This document shows positions 26,155-34,041 of a DNA stretch of 44,505 nt, piece after piece (the first letter of the stretch is position 1; the number at the start of each line of letters is the position of its first letter). Source of the DNA: Gammaproteobacteria bacterium (lineage in GTDB: Bacteria; Pseudomonadota; Gammaproteobacteria; Poriferisulfidales; Oxydemutatoraceae); contig JAPPQC010000033.1 in NCBI GenBank assembly GCA_028817225.1, forward strand, positions 1 to 44,505. Reading direction: 5' to 3'. The notes under the pieces are model-generated. The model ran no database searches, was not told the origin of the DNA, and saw only the letters and a program-made list of their open reading frames with translations. A program made the position numbers and the translations under genes.

Positions 26155-27590
26155 TCCGGTATCCTGACCGCGAAAAAGCGCGATTGCTCGCCGCGCACGA
26201 CGAGCAGCGTCGCAAACCGGCCCTTCGTCAGCGACTCGATGATGCCGGCCAGTTCCTCGACCGTGTCAAAGCGCTCGTTGTTCATCATCACCAGCACATC
26301 GTCGGCGGCGATGCCGGCTTCGCGCGCGGCGCCGGGGCCCGCGTCCTCGACCAGCAGGCCGCCGCCTTCCAGCCCCGGGCGCTCGCGTTCGGCGCCCGTC
26401 AGTTGGCGCAGTTGCAGGCCCAGCACCCGCTTGCCGTCGCCGCGCGGCGCGCCTTCGGCGAAACTTCCGGGCCGTTCGGGCAGTTCGCCGACGACCACCG
26501 GCAGCCGGATGCGCTTGCCGTCGCGCATGATCTCGACCTCGACCTCGCTGCCCGCCGGCGTGCGCCCGACCAGCGGCGTCAGCGACGACGACAGGCTGAC
26601 TTCCTTGCCGTCGAAACGCAGCACCACATCGCCGGCCTCAAAGCCGGCCTCTTCCGCCGGGCTGCCCTTGATGACGCGCGAGACCAGCGCGCCGGTCGGC
26701 TTGTCGAGGCCGAACGATTCGGACAGCCCGCGCGTCACTTCCTGGATGTACACGCCGAGCCAGCCGCGCGACACCGAGCCTTTGTCTTTCAACTGGCCGA
26801 CGACATCCACGACGAGGTCAATCGGAACCGCGAACGACAGGCCGCTGAAACTGCCGGTGCGGGTGTAAATCTGCGAATTGACGCCGACGACCTCGCCGTC
26901 GAGGTTGAACAGCGGCCCGCCCGAATTGCCGGGGTTGATGGCGACATCGGTCTGGATGAACGGCACATAATGCCCGAACGGCAGGCTGCGCCCCTTGGCG
27001 CTGACGATGCCGGCGGTGACCGAGTGCTCAAAGCCGAACGGCGCGCCGATGGCCAGCACCCACTGCCCGACCTTGACCTTGTCCGGCGCGCCGATGCGCA
27101 CGGCGGGCAGGTCGTCGGCCTCTATCTTCAGCAGCGCGATGTCGCTGAGCGCGTCAAAGCCGACCAGTTCGGCGGTTATCTCGCGGCGGTCGCTCAGCTT
27201 GACGATGATCTCGTCCACATCCTTGACCACATGGTGGTTGGTGATGACATAGCCGTCTTCGGAAAGAATGAAGCCGGAGCCGATGGAAGCGTTCGGCGCC
27301 GGCGGCGGCGGCGGCGTGCCGCGCCCGAAAAACCGCTCCATGAATTCTTCCCACGGCATCCCGTGAGGGCCGCCGGGCGGGCCTTCTTCGTCGTCCATCG
27401 CCGGCGATTTTCTGACCGTGCTGATATTGACGACGGCGCCCGCCGCCGCCTCGGCCAACTCCGAGAAATCGGGCAGGCCGCGCAATTCGGCGGCGGCGCA
27501 CGGCGACAGCGCAAGCCAGCACACCGGCAGCAGCCACCGGCGCACCCTCGCGGCGGACGGTTTCCCTCGACAGGCAGACATTGGGTACAT
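26151..27590 (-). CDS. degP: DegP/DegQ-type periplasmic serine protease (Do family)
   Basis: 479 residues. Start taken at ATG 27590 (MYPMSACRG); ATG 27581 is equally possible, and neither has a clear ribosome binding site. Signal peptide to about residue 34 (WLLPVCWLALSPCAAA). Trypsin-like triad: His in VITNHHVVKDV, Asp in FDALSDIALLKI, Ser in NPGNSGGPLFNL. Two PDZ domains follow (about 255-345 and 370-475; GWLGVYIQEV, GSPAEEAGFEAGDVVLRFDG; AREAGIAADDVLVMMNNE). Degrades or refolds damaged envelope proteins. A Pro/Gly loop GRGTPPPPPAP sits before the protease core as in MucD/DegP proteins. Confidence 0.93.
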   Translation of the reverse strand: MYPMSACRGKPSAARVRRWLLPVCWLALSPCAAAELRGLPDFSELAEAAAGAVVNISTVRKSPAMDDEEGPPGGPHGMPWEEFMERFFGRGTPPPPPAPNASIGSGFILSEDGYVITNHHVVKDVDEIIVKLSDRREITAELVGFDALSDIALLKIEADDLPAVRIGAPDKVKVGQWVLAIGAPFGFEHSVTAGIVSAKGRSLPFGHYVPFIQTDVAINPGNSGGPLFNLDGEVVGVNSQIYTRTGSFSGLSFAVPIDLVVDVVGQLKDKGSVSRGWLGVYIQEVTRGLSESFGLDKPTGALVSRVIKGSPAEEAGFEAGDVVLRFDGKEVSLSSSLTPLVGRTPAGSEVEVEIMRDGKRIRLPVVVGELPERPGSFAEGAPRGDGKRVLGLQLRQLTGAERERPGLEGGGLLVEDAGPGAAREAGIAADDVLVMMNNERFDTVEELAGIIESLTKGRFATLLVVRGEQSRFFAVRIPE

Positions 27591-27637
27591 GTTATCATCA
27601 AATGCCGCCGACAGGGCACCGACACAGGCAACTGACA

Positions 27638-29281
27638 ATGCAAAACTCCGCGCCCGGCCACCGCCCGCCCGGCCCCCGTTCACCCGCTCCCCGTTCGCAC
27701 TACGATGTGGTGATTGTCGGCGGCGGCGCCGCCGGCCTCAGCCTCGCGCTGGAACTGCCCGAAGATGCGTCGGTGTGCATCCTCACCAAGGGCGCGCTGT
27801 CGCAGAGCAGCACCTGGCACGCGCAGGGCGGCATCGCCGCCGCCGTCGGCGATTCCGACTCGGTCGCGGCCCACATCAGGGACACCGTGCGCGCCGGCTG
27901 CCGGCTGTGCGACGAGAGCGCCGTCGCCGGCATCATCGGCGGCGCGCCCGGCGCGATTGAGTGGCTTGAGAAGATGGGGGTTGAGTTCACACGCGAGCAC
28001 CGCGGCGGCGGCGCGCTGCACCTGACGCGCGAGGGCGGCCACCTGCGGCGGCGCATCGTCCACAGCCGCGACACCACCGGGCGCTCGGTGCAGACGATAC
28101 TCAGCGGCCACGCGCAGCGCAGGCGCAACATCGAGTTTCTGCACGGCCACATCGCGGTGGACCTGATTACATCGCGCAAGACGCGCGGCGAGGGCAACCG
28201 CTGCCTCGGCGTCTATGCGCTCGACACGCGGCGCGGCACGGTGGACGCCATCACCGCCGGCGGCGTCGCGCTGGCGAGCGGCGGCGCCGGCAAGGCCTAC
28301 CTCTACACGACCAACCCCGACAGCGCCTCCGGCGACGGCATCGCGATGGCGTGGCGCGCCGGCTGCCGCGTCGCCAACATGGAGTTCATGCAGTTCCACC
28401 CGACCTGTCTTTATCATCCGCAGGCCAAGTCGTTTTTGATCAGCGAGACGCTGCGGGGCGAGGGCGCGCGGCTGACGCTGCCCGACGGCCCGGAGTTCAT
28501 GCACCGCTTCGACGCGCGCGGCGTGCTGGCGCCGCGCGATGTCATCGCGCGCGCGATTGACCACGAAATCAAGCGGCTCGGACTGGAGTATGTGCACCTC
28601 GACATCTCGCACAAACCGGAGGCTTTTGTGCGCGAGCGTTTTCCGGAGATACGCAGGCATTGCCTTGAATTCGGCTTTGATTTGGCGCGCGGCCCGCTGC
28701 CGGTGGTGCCGGCGGTGCACTACACCTGCGGCGGCGTCGTCGCCGGCGCCGACGGGCGCACCGACCTCGACGCGCTCTACGCCATCGGCGAAACCGCGCA
28801 CACCGGGCTGCACGGCGCCAACCGCCTCGCCAGCAACTCGCTGCTGGAATGCATCGTCTGCGGGCGGCGCGCGGCGCAAGCGATGGCACACGATCTGGCC
28901 GCGGCGCGCGGCGCGCCGGCGGCGCCGGCGTGGGATGAAAGCCGCGTCACCCCGTCGGACGAGGAAGTCGTCGTCGCGCACGGCTGGCACGAGGTGCGGC
29001 GCGTGATGTGGAATTATGTCGGCATCGTCCGCAGCACGCGCCGCCTGCAACGCGCCAGAAAACACATTGAACTGCTGCTGGAGGAAGCCGACGAATACTA
29101 CCGCCGCCACCGCATCACCGGCGACCTGGTTGAATACCGCAACCTGGCGCAAACCGCGCACCTGATCGTCGTCTCGGCCCTGTCCCGAAAGGAAAGCCGC
29201 GGCCTGCACTATGTCAAGGATTACCCGGAAACCGACGCGGCGCTGGATTACCGCGCGACGGTGCTGACGCCGCCTTCATAA
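27638..29281 (+). CDS. nadB: L-aspartate oxidase
   Basis: 547 residues from ATG 27638; in-frame ATG 27602 would add 12 residues. NadB oxidises aspartate to iminoaspartate for NAD synthesis. FAD site YDVVIVGGGAAGLSLALELP, TWHAQGGIAAAVG, GGAGKAYLYTTNPDSASGDGIAMAW, FMQFHPTCLYHP, HYTCGGVVAGADGRTDLDALYAIGETAHTGLHGANRLASNSLLECIV and the end SRGLHYVKDYPE are all family blocks. nadA and nadC are not in the window. Divergent from degP with only 47 bases between, so both promoters must share that space. Confidence 0.95.
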   Translation: MQNSAPGHRPPGPRSPAPRSHYDVVIVGGGAAGLSLALELPEDASVCILTKGALSQSSTWHAQGGIAAAVGDSDSVAAHIRDTVRAGCRLCDESAVAGIIGGAPGAIEWLEKMGVEFTREHRGGGALHLTREGGHLRRRIVHSRDTTGRSVQTILSGHAQRRRNIEFLHGHIAVDLITSRKTRGEGNRCLGVYALDTRRGTVDAITAGGVALASGGAGKAYLYTTNPDSASGDGIAMAWRAGCRVANMEFMQFHPTCLYHPQAKSFLISETLRGEGARLTLPDGPEFMHRFDARGVLAPRDVIARAIDHEIKRLGLEYVHLDISHKPEAFVRERFPEIRRHCLEFGFDLARGPLPVVPAVHYTCGGVVAGADGRTDLDALYAIGETAHTGLHGANRLASNSLLECIVCGRRAAQAMAHDLAAARGAPAAPAWDESRVTPSDEEVVVAHGWHEVRRVMWNYVGIVRSTRRLQRARKHIELLLEEADEYYRRHRITGDLVEYRNLAQTAHLIVVSALSRKESRGLHYVKDYPETDAALDYRATVLTPPS

Positions 29282-29286
29282 AAAAT

Positions 29287-29367
29287 TTTGACTTGGTCCC
29301 GGCTTGGTCCCGGCTTCGCCCCTGTTTGGCTTCCTGCCTGGCTTTGACTTGGTCCCGACTTGGTCCC
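29287..29367. repeat. direct repeat pair with internal CTTGGTCCC copies
   Basis: Two 25-base near-identical copies (29287-29311 and 29343-29367), each made of two CTTGGTCCC motifs, lie 56 bases apart between the convergent nadB and orn ends. The region replaces a normal terminator hairpin; none is visible. Base use is less GC-rich than the genes. Confidence 0.7.
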
Positions 29368-29386
29368 AAGCCCGCACAGTGCGCCT

Positions 29387-29941
29387 TCAGGCCGTGCCCA
29401 GGCGGAGGAAGTGGCGGCGGTAGTGTTTCAGTTCCTCTACGGAGCCGCGGATGTCGCTCAAGGCGCGGTGGCTGGCGCTGGTGTCTTTGCGCGCGGTGAT
29501 TTCGGGTCTCCAGCGTTTTGCCAGTTCCTTGATGGTGCTGACATCGAGGTTGCGGTAGTGGAAGAAACTTTCGAGGTCGGGCATCAGGCGCGCCAGAAAA
29601 CGCCGGTCCTGGCAGATGCTGTTGCCGCACATCGGCGATTTGCCGCGCACGGCGTGGCGTTTCAGGAAGTCGAGCGTGCGGCTTTCGGCCTCGGCGCAGT
29701 CCACGCGGCTTGCGCGCACTTCATCCACGAGGCCGGATGCGGTATGATGTTCGGCATTCCAGCGGTCCATGCCGTCCAGAACCGCGTCCGGCTGGTGTAT
29801 CACCAGCGCCGGGCCTTCGACGGGATTTCCAAGGTGTTTGTCGGTAACCAGCGTCGCAATTTCGAGAATGACATCGGTGGCCGGGTCCAGCCCCGACATC
29901 TCAAGGTCTATCCACACCAGGTTGAATTCATCAACTTGCAT
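29387..29941 (-). CDS. orn: Oligoribonuclease
   Basis: 184 residues from ATG 29941 (MQVDEFNLVWIDLEMSGLDPATDVILEIATLVTD). DEDDh exonuclease motifs are clear: WIDLEMSGLD, CGNSICQDRRFL, and HRALSDIRGSVEELKHYR with the His. Orn degrades 2-5-mer RNA and in c-di-GMP users also pGpG to GMP. Converges with nadB. Its first six bases overlap the proposed start of the divergent cytochrome gene. Confidence 0.95.
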   Translation of the reverse strand: MQVDEFNLVWIDLEMSGLDPATDVILEIATLVTDKHLGNPVEGPALVIHQPDAVLDGMDRWNAEHHTASGLVDEVRASRVDCAEAESRTLDFLKRHAVRGKSPMCGNSICQDRRFLARLMPDLESFFHYRNLDVSTIKELAKRWRPEITARKDTSASHRALSDIRGSVEELKHYRRHFLRLGTA

Positions 29942-30271
29942 AGGCGCTATTCTATCGGAAAAACCGGAAAACGCCGGTTTCGGTTTGCTGCGGCCATCGC
30001 GCTGCTGGCGCTGTCGGCGCACACCGGCGCCGGCGAGCACCGCGGCGCGCCCGCGCACTACCGGGCGGCGTGCGTCGAGTGCCACGCGCAGATGGTCGGC
30101 GGCAACGGCGAACTGCTGTACACCCGCCCCGACCGCCTCGCGCGCAGCCGCGCCGAACTGCGCGACCGCATCGCCTACTGCCAGCGGCAACTGGAATTGC
30201 GCTGGAGCGATGCACAAATCCGGGAAACCGCCGACTACCTGAACGAACGCTTTTATCATTATCCGGACTGA
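29936..30271 (+). CDS. small c-type cytochrome
   Basis: 111 residues if started at TTG 29936, divergent from and overlapping the orn start by six bases; no ATG or GTG gives a reasonable N-terminus, so the start is uncertain. Signal-like segment RRFRFAAAIALLALSAHTGAG (about 13-33), then a single haem site CVECH and the text MVGGNGELLYTRPDRLARS. The Met in QMVGG or a later residue could be the sixth ligand. Ends NERFYHYPD. It resembles monohaem cytochromes found beside orn in Gammaproteobacteria. Electron partner unknown. Confidence 0.7.
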   Translation: MHRRYSIGKTGKRRFRFAAAIALLALSAHTGAGEHRGAPAHYRAACVECHAQMVGGNGELLYTRPDRLARSRAELRDRIAYCQRQLELRWSDAQIRETADYLNERFYHYPD

Positions 30272-30283
30272 ACCGGCACGACA

Positions 30284-31564
30284 TCAGGTCAGCACGCGCA
30301 CATATTCCGCAGGGCTGATGACGCCTTCGCGCAGCAATTTCAGGCCGGCCTCTTCCAGGCTGCACAAGCGGCGTTCGTTGACCTGCTGCGTCACTTTTGC
30401 GGGCGCCGCGCTGTAACCGGAGACGGCGCGGCGCAGGTCCTCGTCCATCATCACCATTTCATAGATCGCGCGGCGGCCCGCATGGCCGGTGTGGTGGCAG
30501 TGCGCGCAGCCGCGTCCGTGGTGCAGTTGCGCCGCGCCGAGCGCCGGCGGCAGCGGCGGCAGCGCCTGCGCCGGACACGGTTCGCGGCAGCGCGGGCAGA
30601 TGGCGCGCACCAGGCGCTGCGACACCACCAGCGTCAGCGCCGCGCCGACCAGGTATTCCGGCAGGCCGATGTTGACCAGCCGCGTGATTGTGCCGGCGAC
30701 GCTTGCGGTGTGCAGCGTGCTCATCACGAGATGGCCCGTCAGCCCGGCCTTCATCGCGATGTCGGCGGTTTCAAGGTCGCGTATCTCGCCGACCAGGATG
30801 ACCTCCGGGTCCTGGCGCAGGAACGCGCGCAGCGCGTCGGCGAAACCGAGGCCGATGCTTTCGCGCACCTCGACCTGGTTGATGCCCTCGATGCGCCGCT
30901 CCACCGGGTCTTCCGCCGTCAGGATGTTGATGCCTTCGCCATTGAATTCGCCACTGAGTTCGCCACTGAGTTCGCCATTGAGTTCGCGCAGCGCCGCGTA
31001 CAGCGTGGTCGTCTTGCCGCTGCCGGTCGGGCCGGTTACCAGTATCATGCCCTGGCTCATCCGCAGCGCGCGCCGGAACAGCGCGAGTTCGCCGCCGCCC
31101 ATGCCGAGGCGGTCGAGCGCCGAGTCGAAGCCGCCGCTGTCGAGAAGGCGCAGCACGATGCGCTCGCCCGAAATCAGCGGCACCGCCGAGACGCGGACAT
31201 CGGCGGCGCCGTGCTCGCACGCGAACGAAAAGCGCCCGTCCTGCGGCAGGCGGTGTTCGGCGATGTCCAGCCCCGCCAGCAATTTGATGCGGGTTGAGAC
31301 GCTGGTGTATTCATTGAACAGGAAGGCGCCGGTCTCGATGCGGCGCAAAACGCCGTCGAGACGGTAGCGCAGGCGCGCGCAACGCTCGTACTTTTCAAGG
31401 TGCGCGTCGCTCGCGCCGAAGGCGACGGCCTGGCGCAGCATCTGCTCGACAAACACCACCGCCGACGCCTGCCCGGTCAGCGCAAGACGCCGCGCGGCGG
31501 GCGCCGCGCCGTTGGCCAGGTGCTTCACTGCACCCTTCGCCGAACCGTTCATTGCACCCTTCAC
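30284..31564 (-). CDS. GspE/PilB/MshE-type assembly ATPase
   Basis: 426 residues from a GTG start at 31564 that overlaps the secretin stop (GTGA). It has the C-terminal secretion-ATPase module only: N2 domain (SDAHLEKYERCARLRYRLDG), Walker A GPTGSGKTTTLYAAL, Asp box DAEDPVE-like (ILTAEDPVERRIEGINQVEV), Walker B DPEVILVGEIRD, His box LVMSTLHTASVAGTITRL, and the tetracysteine zinc site CPRCREPC...CAHCHHTG. The N1 domain (about 150 residues) of PilB/GspE is missing. A four-unit repeat NGELSGELSGEFNGEG extends the loop after Walker A. Powers pilus or pseudopilus growth at the inner membrane. Confidence 0.88.
   Translation of the reverse strand: MKGAMNGSAKGAVKHLANGAAPAARRLALTGQASAVVFVEQMLRQAVAFGASDAHLEKYERCARLRYRLDGVLRRIETGAFLFNEYTSVSTRIKLLAGLDIAEHRLPQDGRFSFACEHGAADVRVSAVPLISGERIVLRLLDSGGFDSALDRLGMGGGELALFRRALRMSQGMILVTGPTGSGKTTTLYAALRELNGELSGELSGEFNGEGINILTAEDPVERRIEGINQVEVRESIGLGFADALRAFLRQDPEVILVGEIRDLETADIAMKAGLTGHLVMSTLHTASVAGTITRLVNIGLPEYLVGAALTLVVSQRLVRAICPRCREPCPAQALPPLPPALGAAQLHHGRGCAHCHHTGHAGRRAIYEMVMMDEDLRRAVSGYSAAPAKVTQQVNERRLCSLEEAGLKLLREGVISPAEYVRVLT
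30935..30982. repeat. 4 x 12-bp in-frame tandem repeat in the assembly ATPase gene
   Basis: Four units close to TTCGCCACTGAG (plus strand), encoding N/S-G-E-L/F four times. Relatives of this ATPase go directly from the Walker A helix to the acidic box with a loop of similar sequence but no repeat. Codons for Leu are CTC/TTC-like in register and preserve the frame. Confidence 0.85.
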
Positions 31565-31572
31565 TGCACAAT
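31525..31572. repeat. 4 x 12-bp imperfect repeat across the secretin/ATPase junction
   Basis: Units near TCACTGCACCCT (31525, 31549, 31561 most alike; 31537 diverged) span the secretin stop and the ATPase start. The repeat creates several GTG/ATG codons in the ATPase frame (GTG 31564, ATG 31552, GTG 31528), so the true start is ambiguous. Confidence 0.6.
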
Positions 31573-32985
31573 CTCCGGCAGGATGAACACCAGCAACTCG
31601 CGCACATCGTGCTCGGCGGCGCTGTGCCGGAACAGGCCGCCGAGCAGCGGCAGGCTGCCGGCCAGCGGCACGCGGTTAACCGAATCCACCCGCGTGTCGA
31701 GGCGGATGCCGCCGATGACGACCATGTCGCCGTCGGCGACCAGCAGGCGGCTTGCGATTTCGCGGCGCGTGATGGGCGGGTTTTGCAGGCGCGTGTCCAC
31801 CGTGTCCTTGTTGATCTTGACATCCAGCATCAGGTGTTCGTCGCCGATGACGGTCGGCGTCACCGCAAGGCGCAAACCGGCCTGCTTGAATTCGGTGCGC
31901 GTGCCGTCCTGCGAAACCGTCTGGTACGGCACCTCGTCGCCCTGAAAGATGACCGCCGGCTGCTTGTCCAGCGTGAACACGCGCGGATTGGAGATGATGC
32001 GGCTCTTGCCTTCGTTCTCAAGCGCCGTCAGTTCCAGCCGGATGCGCGGCTTGCCGAAACGCAGGCCGAGACCGGCGGCGGCGCCCGCCACCGGCAGATT
32101 GACGAACGGGCCGCCGTTGTCGCCGCCGCCGCCACCGCCGCTGCCGCGGAAGACGATGCCCTGCTCGCGGCCAAGGCGGACGCCGAGGCTGCGTTCAAAG
32201 TCTTCGCCGGCCTCGACGATGAACGCCTCGATCAGCACCTGGCGGTGGCGCGTATCCACTTCCCGAATCAGCGACGCGGCGAGCGCGATGTCGCGCTGCG
32301 CGCCCTTGACGACCAGCGAATGACTGCGTTCGTCGGCGACGACGACGGCGCGCGCCTGCCGCTTGTCCGCGCCATCCTGCTGCAACAGCGCGTCCAGCAG
32401 CGGCTTGACTTCGCCGGGGCTTGAAAAATTGAGCCGGAACAACTCGACCTGCTTGCGCCCGCCGGGCGCGGCGGTGTCGCCGGGCGCCGCGCCGCGCCGG
32501 TGCACGCGAATCAGCCGCCCGTGCGGCGGCTCGCTCAGCGCGAGGCCGTGCAGCCCGGCGGCGAGCGCCAGCGCGTCGCGCCAGCCGATGGCGTCGAGGC
32601 GCAGGCTGAGCGGCGCCTTGATGCCGGCGTCGGCGACGATGTTGTAGCCCGTCGCCTGCGACAACATGCGCGCAAAAACCGGCAGCGGCACGCGCTCAAG
32701 GCGCAGCAGCAGCGGCGTTGACGAAGATGCGGAAACCGGCGACGCCGGCAGTATCGTCACGCGCGCGGCGGCGTCCTTGCAGCAGGCGCGCGCCGGTGCG
32801 TTGCCTGTCGTCGGCGCGGCGCCGTGCTCGCGTGCGAATGCTTCCTCGGTGATCAGGTGCTGCGTGGACGCGGAGTCCAGCGCAGGCACAGCGTCCGGCA
32901 GCGGCGCGCAGGCGGCTGTCAGGCAGGCGGTGCAGATGCCGGGCAGCGCAAACCGCAGGGCAGATTGTCGAATCAATTGCATCAT
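31561..32985 (-). CDS. Secretin, MshL/PilQ/GspD type
   Basis: 474 residues from the double ATG at 32985/32982 (GGGTG at suitable distance); ATG 33006 is an alternative. A signal peptide with possible lipobox (CLTAACAPLP) opens it. STN-like part VPLPVFARMLSQATGYNIVADAGIKAPLSL, an N1-like domain (KQVELFRLNFSSPGEVKPLLDALLQ...SHSLVVKGAQRDI), RQVLIEAFIVEAGEDFERSLGV, and the secretin core RIISNPRVFTLDKQPAVIFQGDEVPYQT with ADGDMVVIGGI and VPLAGSLPLLGGLF. The N-terminal AMIN domains of long PilQ are absent, so it is closer to MshL in size. Forms the outer-membrane gate. Confidence 0.88.
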   Translation of the reverse strand: MMQLIRQSALRFALPGICTACLTAACAPLPDAVPALDSASTQHLITEEAFAREHGAAPTTGNAPARACCKDAAARVTILPASPVSASSSTPLLLRLERVPLPVFARMLSQATGYNIVADAGIKAPLSLRLDAIGWRDALALAAGLHGLALSEPPHGRLIRVHRRGAAPGDTAAPGGRKQVELFRLNFSSPGEVKPLLDALLQQDGADKRQARAVVVADERSHSLVVKGAQRDIALAASLIREVDTRHRQVLIEAFIVEAGEDFERSLGVRLGREQGIVFRGSGGGGGGDNGGPFVNLPVAGAAAGLGLRFGKPRIRLELTALENEGKSRIISNPRVFTLDKQPAVIFQGDEVPYQTVSQDGTRTEFKQAGLRLAVTPTVIGDEHLMLDVKINKDTVDTRLQNPPITRREIASRLLVADGDMVVIGGIRLDTRVDSVNRVPLAGSLPLLGGLFRHSAAEHDVRELLVFILPEIVQ

Positions 32986-32995
32986 CGCACCCGGC

Positions 32996-33403
32996 TCAAA
33001 ATACATTTGGCAAACGGCGTTCGCCGGAAGCGGTGCGGACATAGACGCCGTCGGCGGTGATTCTGACCACCTCGACGCTGTCGCGGCCAATGGAATCGCC
33101 CGCGCGAACCACGCGGAAATCGCCCGCAGGCGTGCGCAACGCGGCCAGCGCGCCAGCGCGCGATGTGTCGCGGGCCGTGCCGGGCGCGCTTTTCGGGCCG
33201 CGCTGCGGAGCATTCTGCATTATCAAAATGCCGTGCACTTCGTAATCGTCCACGGCGTAACCGCGCAATGAACCCGAACCCGCCGCTTCATCGCCGGCGG
33301 CAAAAGGGTCGCGCGCAGGCTGCGCCCATGCAGTCAGGAAGATGCAGGCCAGCAGCGCGGCGACAACCGGGCGCACCGTGTTGATCCACGCCGTGTTCAT
33401 CAT
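32996..33403 (-). CDS. PilP/MshK-like assembly protein
   Basis: 135 residues. Signal peptide MMNTAWINTVRPVVAALLACIFLTAWA, then QPARDPF, the short R-D-P-F motif typical of PilP/GspC-like proteins, and a small beta domain (GYAVDDYEVHGILIMQN...RVVRAGDSIGRDSVEVVRITADGVYVRTASGERRL). No lipobox is obvious, unlike classical PilP. It would link the inner-membrane platform to the secretin. ATG overlaps the PilO stop; the secretin starts 11 bases on. Confidence 0.8.
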   Translation of the reverse strand: MMNTAWINTVRPVVAALLACIFLTAWAQPARDPFAAGDEAAGSGSLRGYAVDDYEVHGILIMQNAPQRGPKSAPGTARDTSRAGALAALRTPAGDFRVVRAGDSIGRDSVEVVRITADGVYVRTASGERRLPNVF

Positions 33404-34041
33404 TGTTCCGCCCCCTGTTGCGCGCCCTCTTCCATCCCGTTGAAACGATAGAACGAGAGTTTCACATCGGCGGACAAGCCGCCGTTGTCGCCGGCGTTGT
33501 CATTGTCGCCGGTGTCGCGCATCAGGCGTTCGCCTGCGACATGCACAATCACCGGGCGGTACGACGCCAGCGCGCGTTTGAACGCAAGGTAGTTGAAATA
33601 GCCGCCTTTCAGTTTCCAGGCCGTTTGCGCGTGCAGAAACAGCGGCCCCGGCGGGCGTTCGGCGGCGCGCCACGCACCGGCGCCGTCCATGCCGACGACG
33701 CTCAGGCCGTAGCGCCGCGCAAGGCGGCTCAGGTCGCGGTGCACGCGGCGCAGCGGCGCCTCGCCGCGCAAATCGCGCAGCACCGACAAACCCGAACGCC
33801 GCAGCGCGTCGGCGGATGCCGCCGTGTCGTGCACGCGACGGTGCGCCGCGGCGATGCGCCCGGTCAATTCCGGTATGCCGGCGGCCTGCGCGCGCGCCTG
33901 CTCGTTGGCCAGCGCCGCCGGATAGATGAAGCCGAAGAAATAAACCGACAGCGCCGCCGCGCAAACCACGGACGACAGCAGCGGCGGCGTCAGCAGGGCG
34001 CGCACGGCGGGCGGAACGGCAATGGCGCGCAGCCGCTTCAT
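33400..34041 (-). CDS. PilO/MshJ-like inner-membrane assembly protein
   Basis: 213 residues from ATG 34041 (MKRLRAIAVPPAVRALLTPP), overlapping the upstream stop (ATGA). One membrane helix (about 20-40), a coiled-coil stretch (LANEQARAQAAGIPELTGRIAAAHRRVHDT) and a ferredoxin-like periplasmic domain ending DVKLSFYRFNGMEEG. This is the PilO/GspM bitopic plan. Its place between the PilM-PilN-type and PilP-type genes confirms the family. Confidence 0.8.
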   Translation of the reverse strand: MKRLRAIAVPPAVRALLTPPLLSSVVCAAALSVYFFGFIYPAALANEQARAQAAGIPELTGRIAAAHRRVHDTAASADALRRSGLSVLRDLRGEAPLRRVHRDLSRLARRYGLSVVGMDGAGAWRAAERPPGPLFLHAQTAWKLKGGYFNYLAFKRALASYRPVIVHVAGERLMRDTGDNDNAGDNGGLSADVKLSFYRFNGMEEGAQQGAEQ

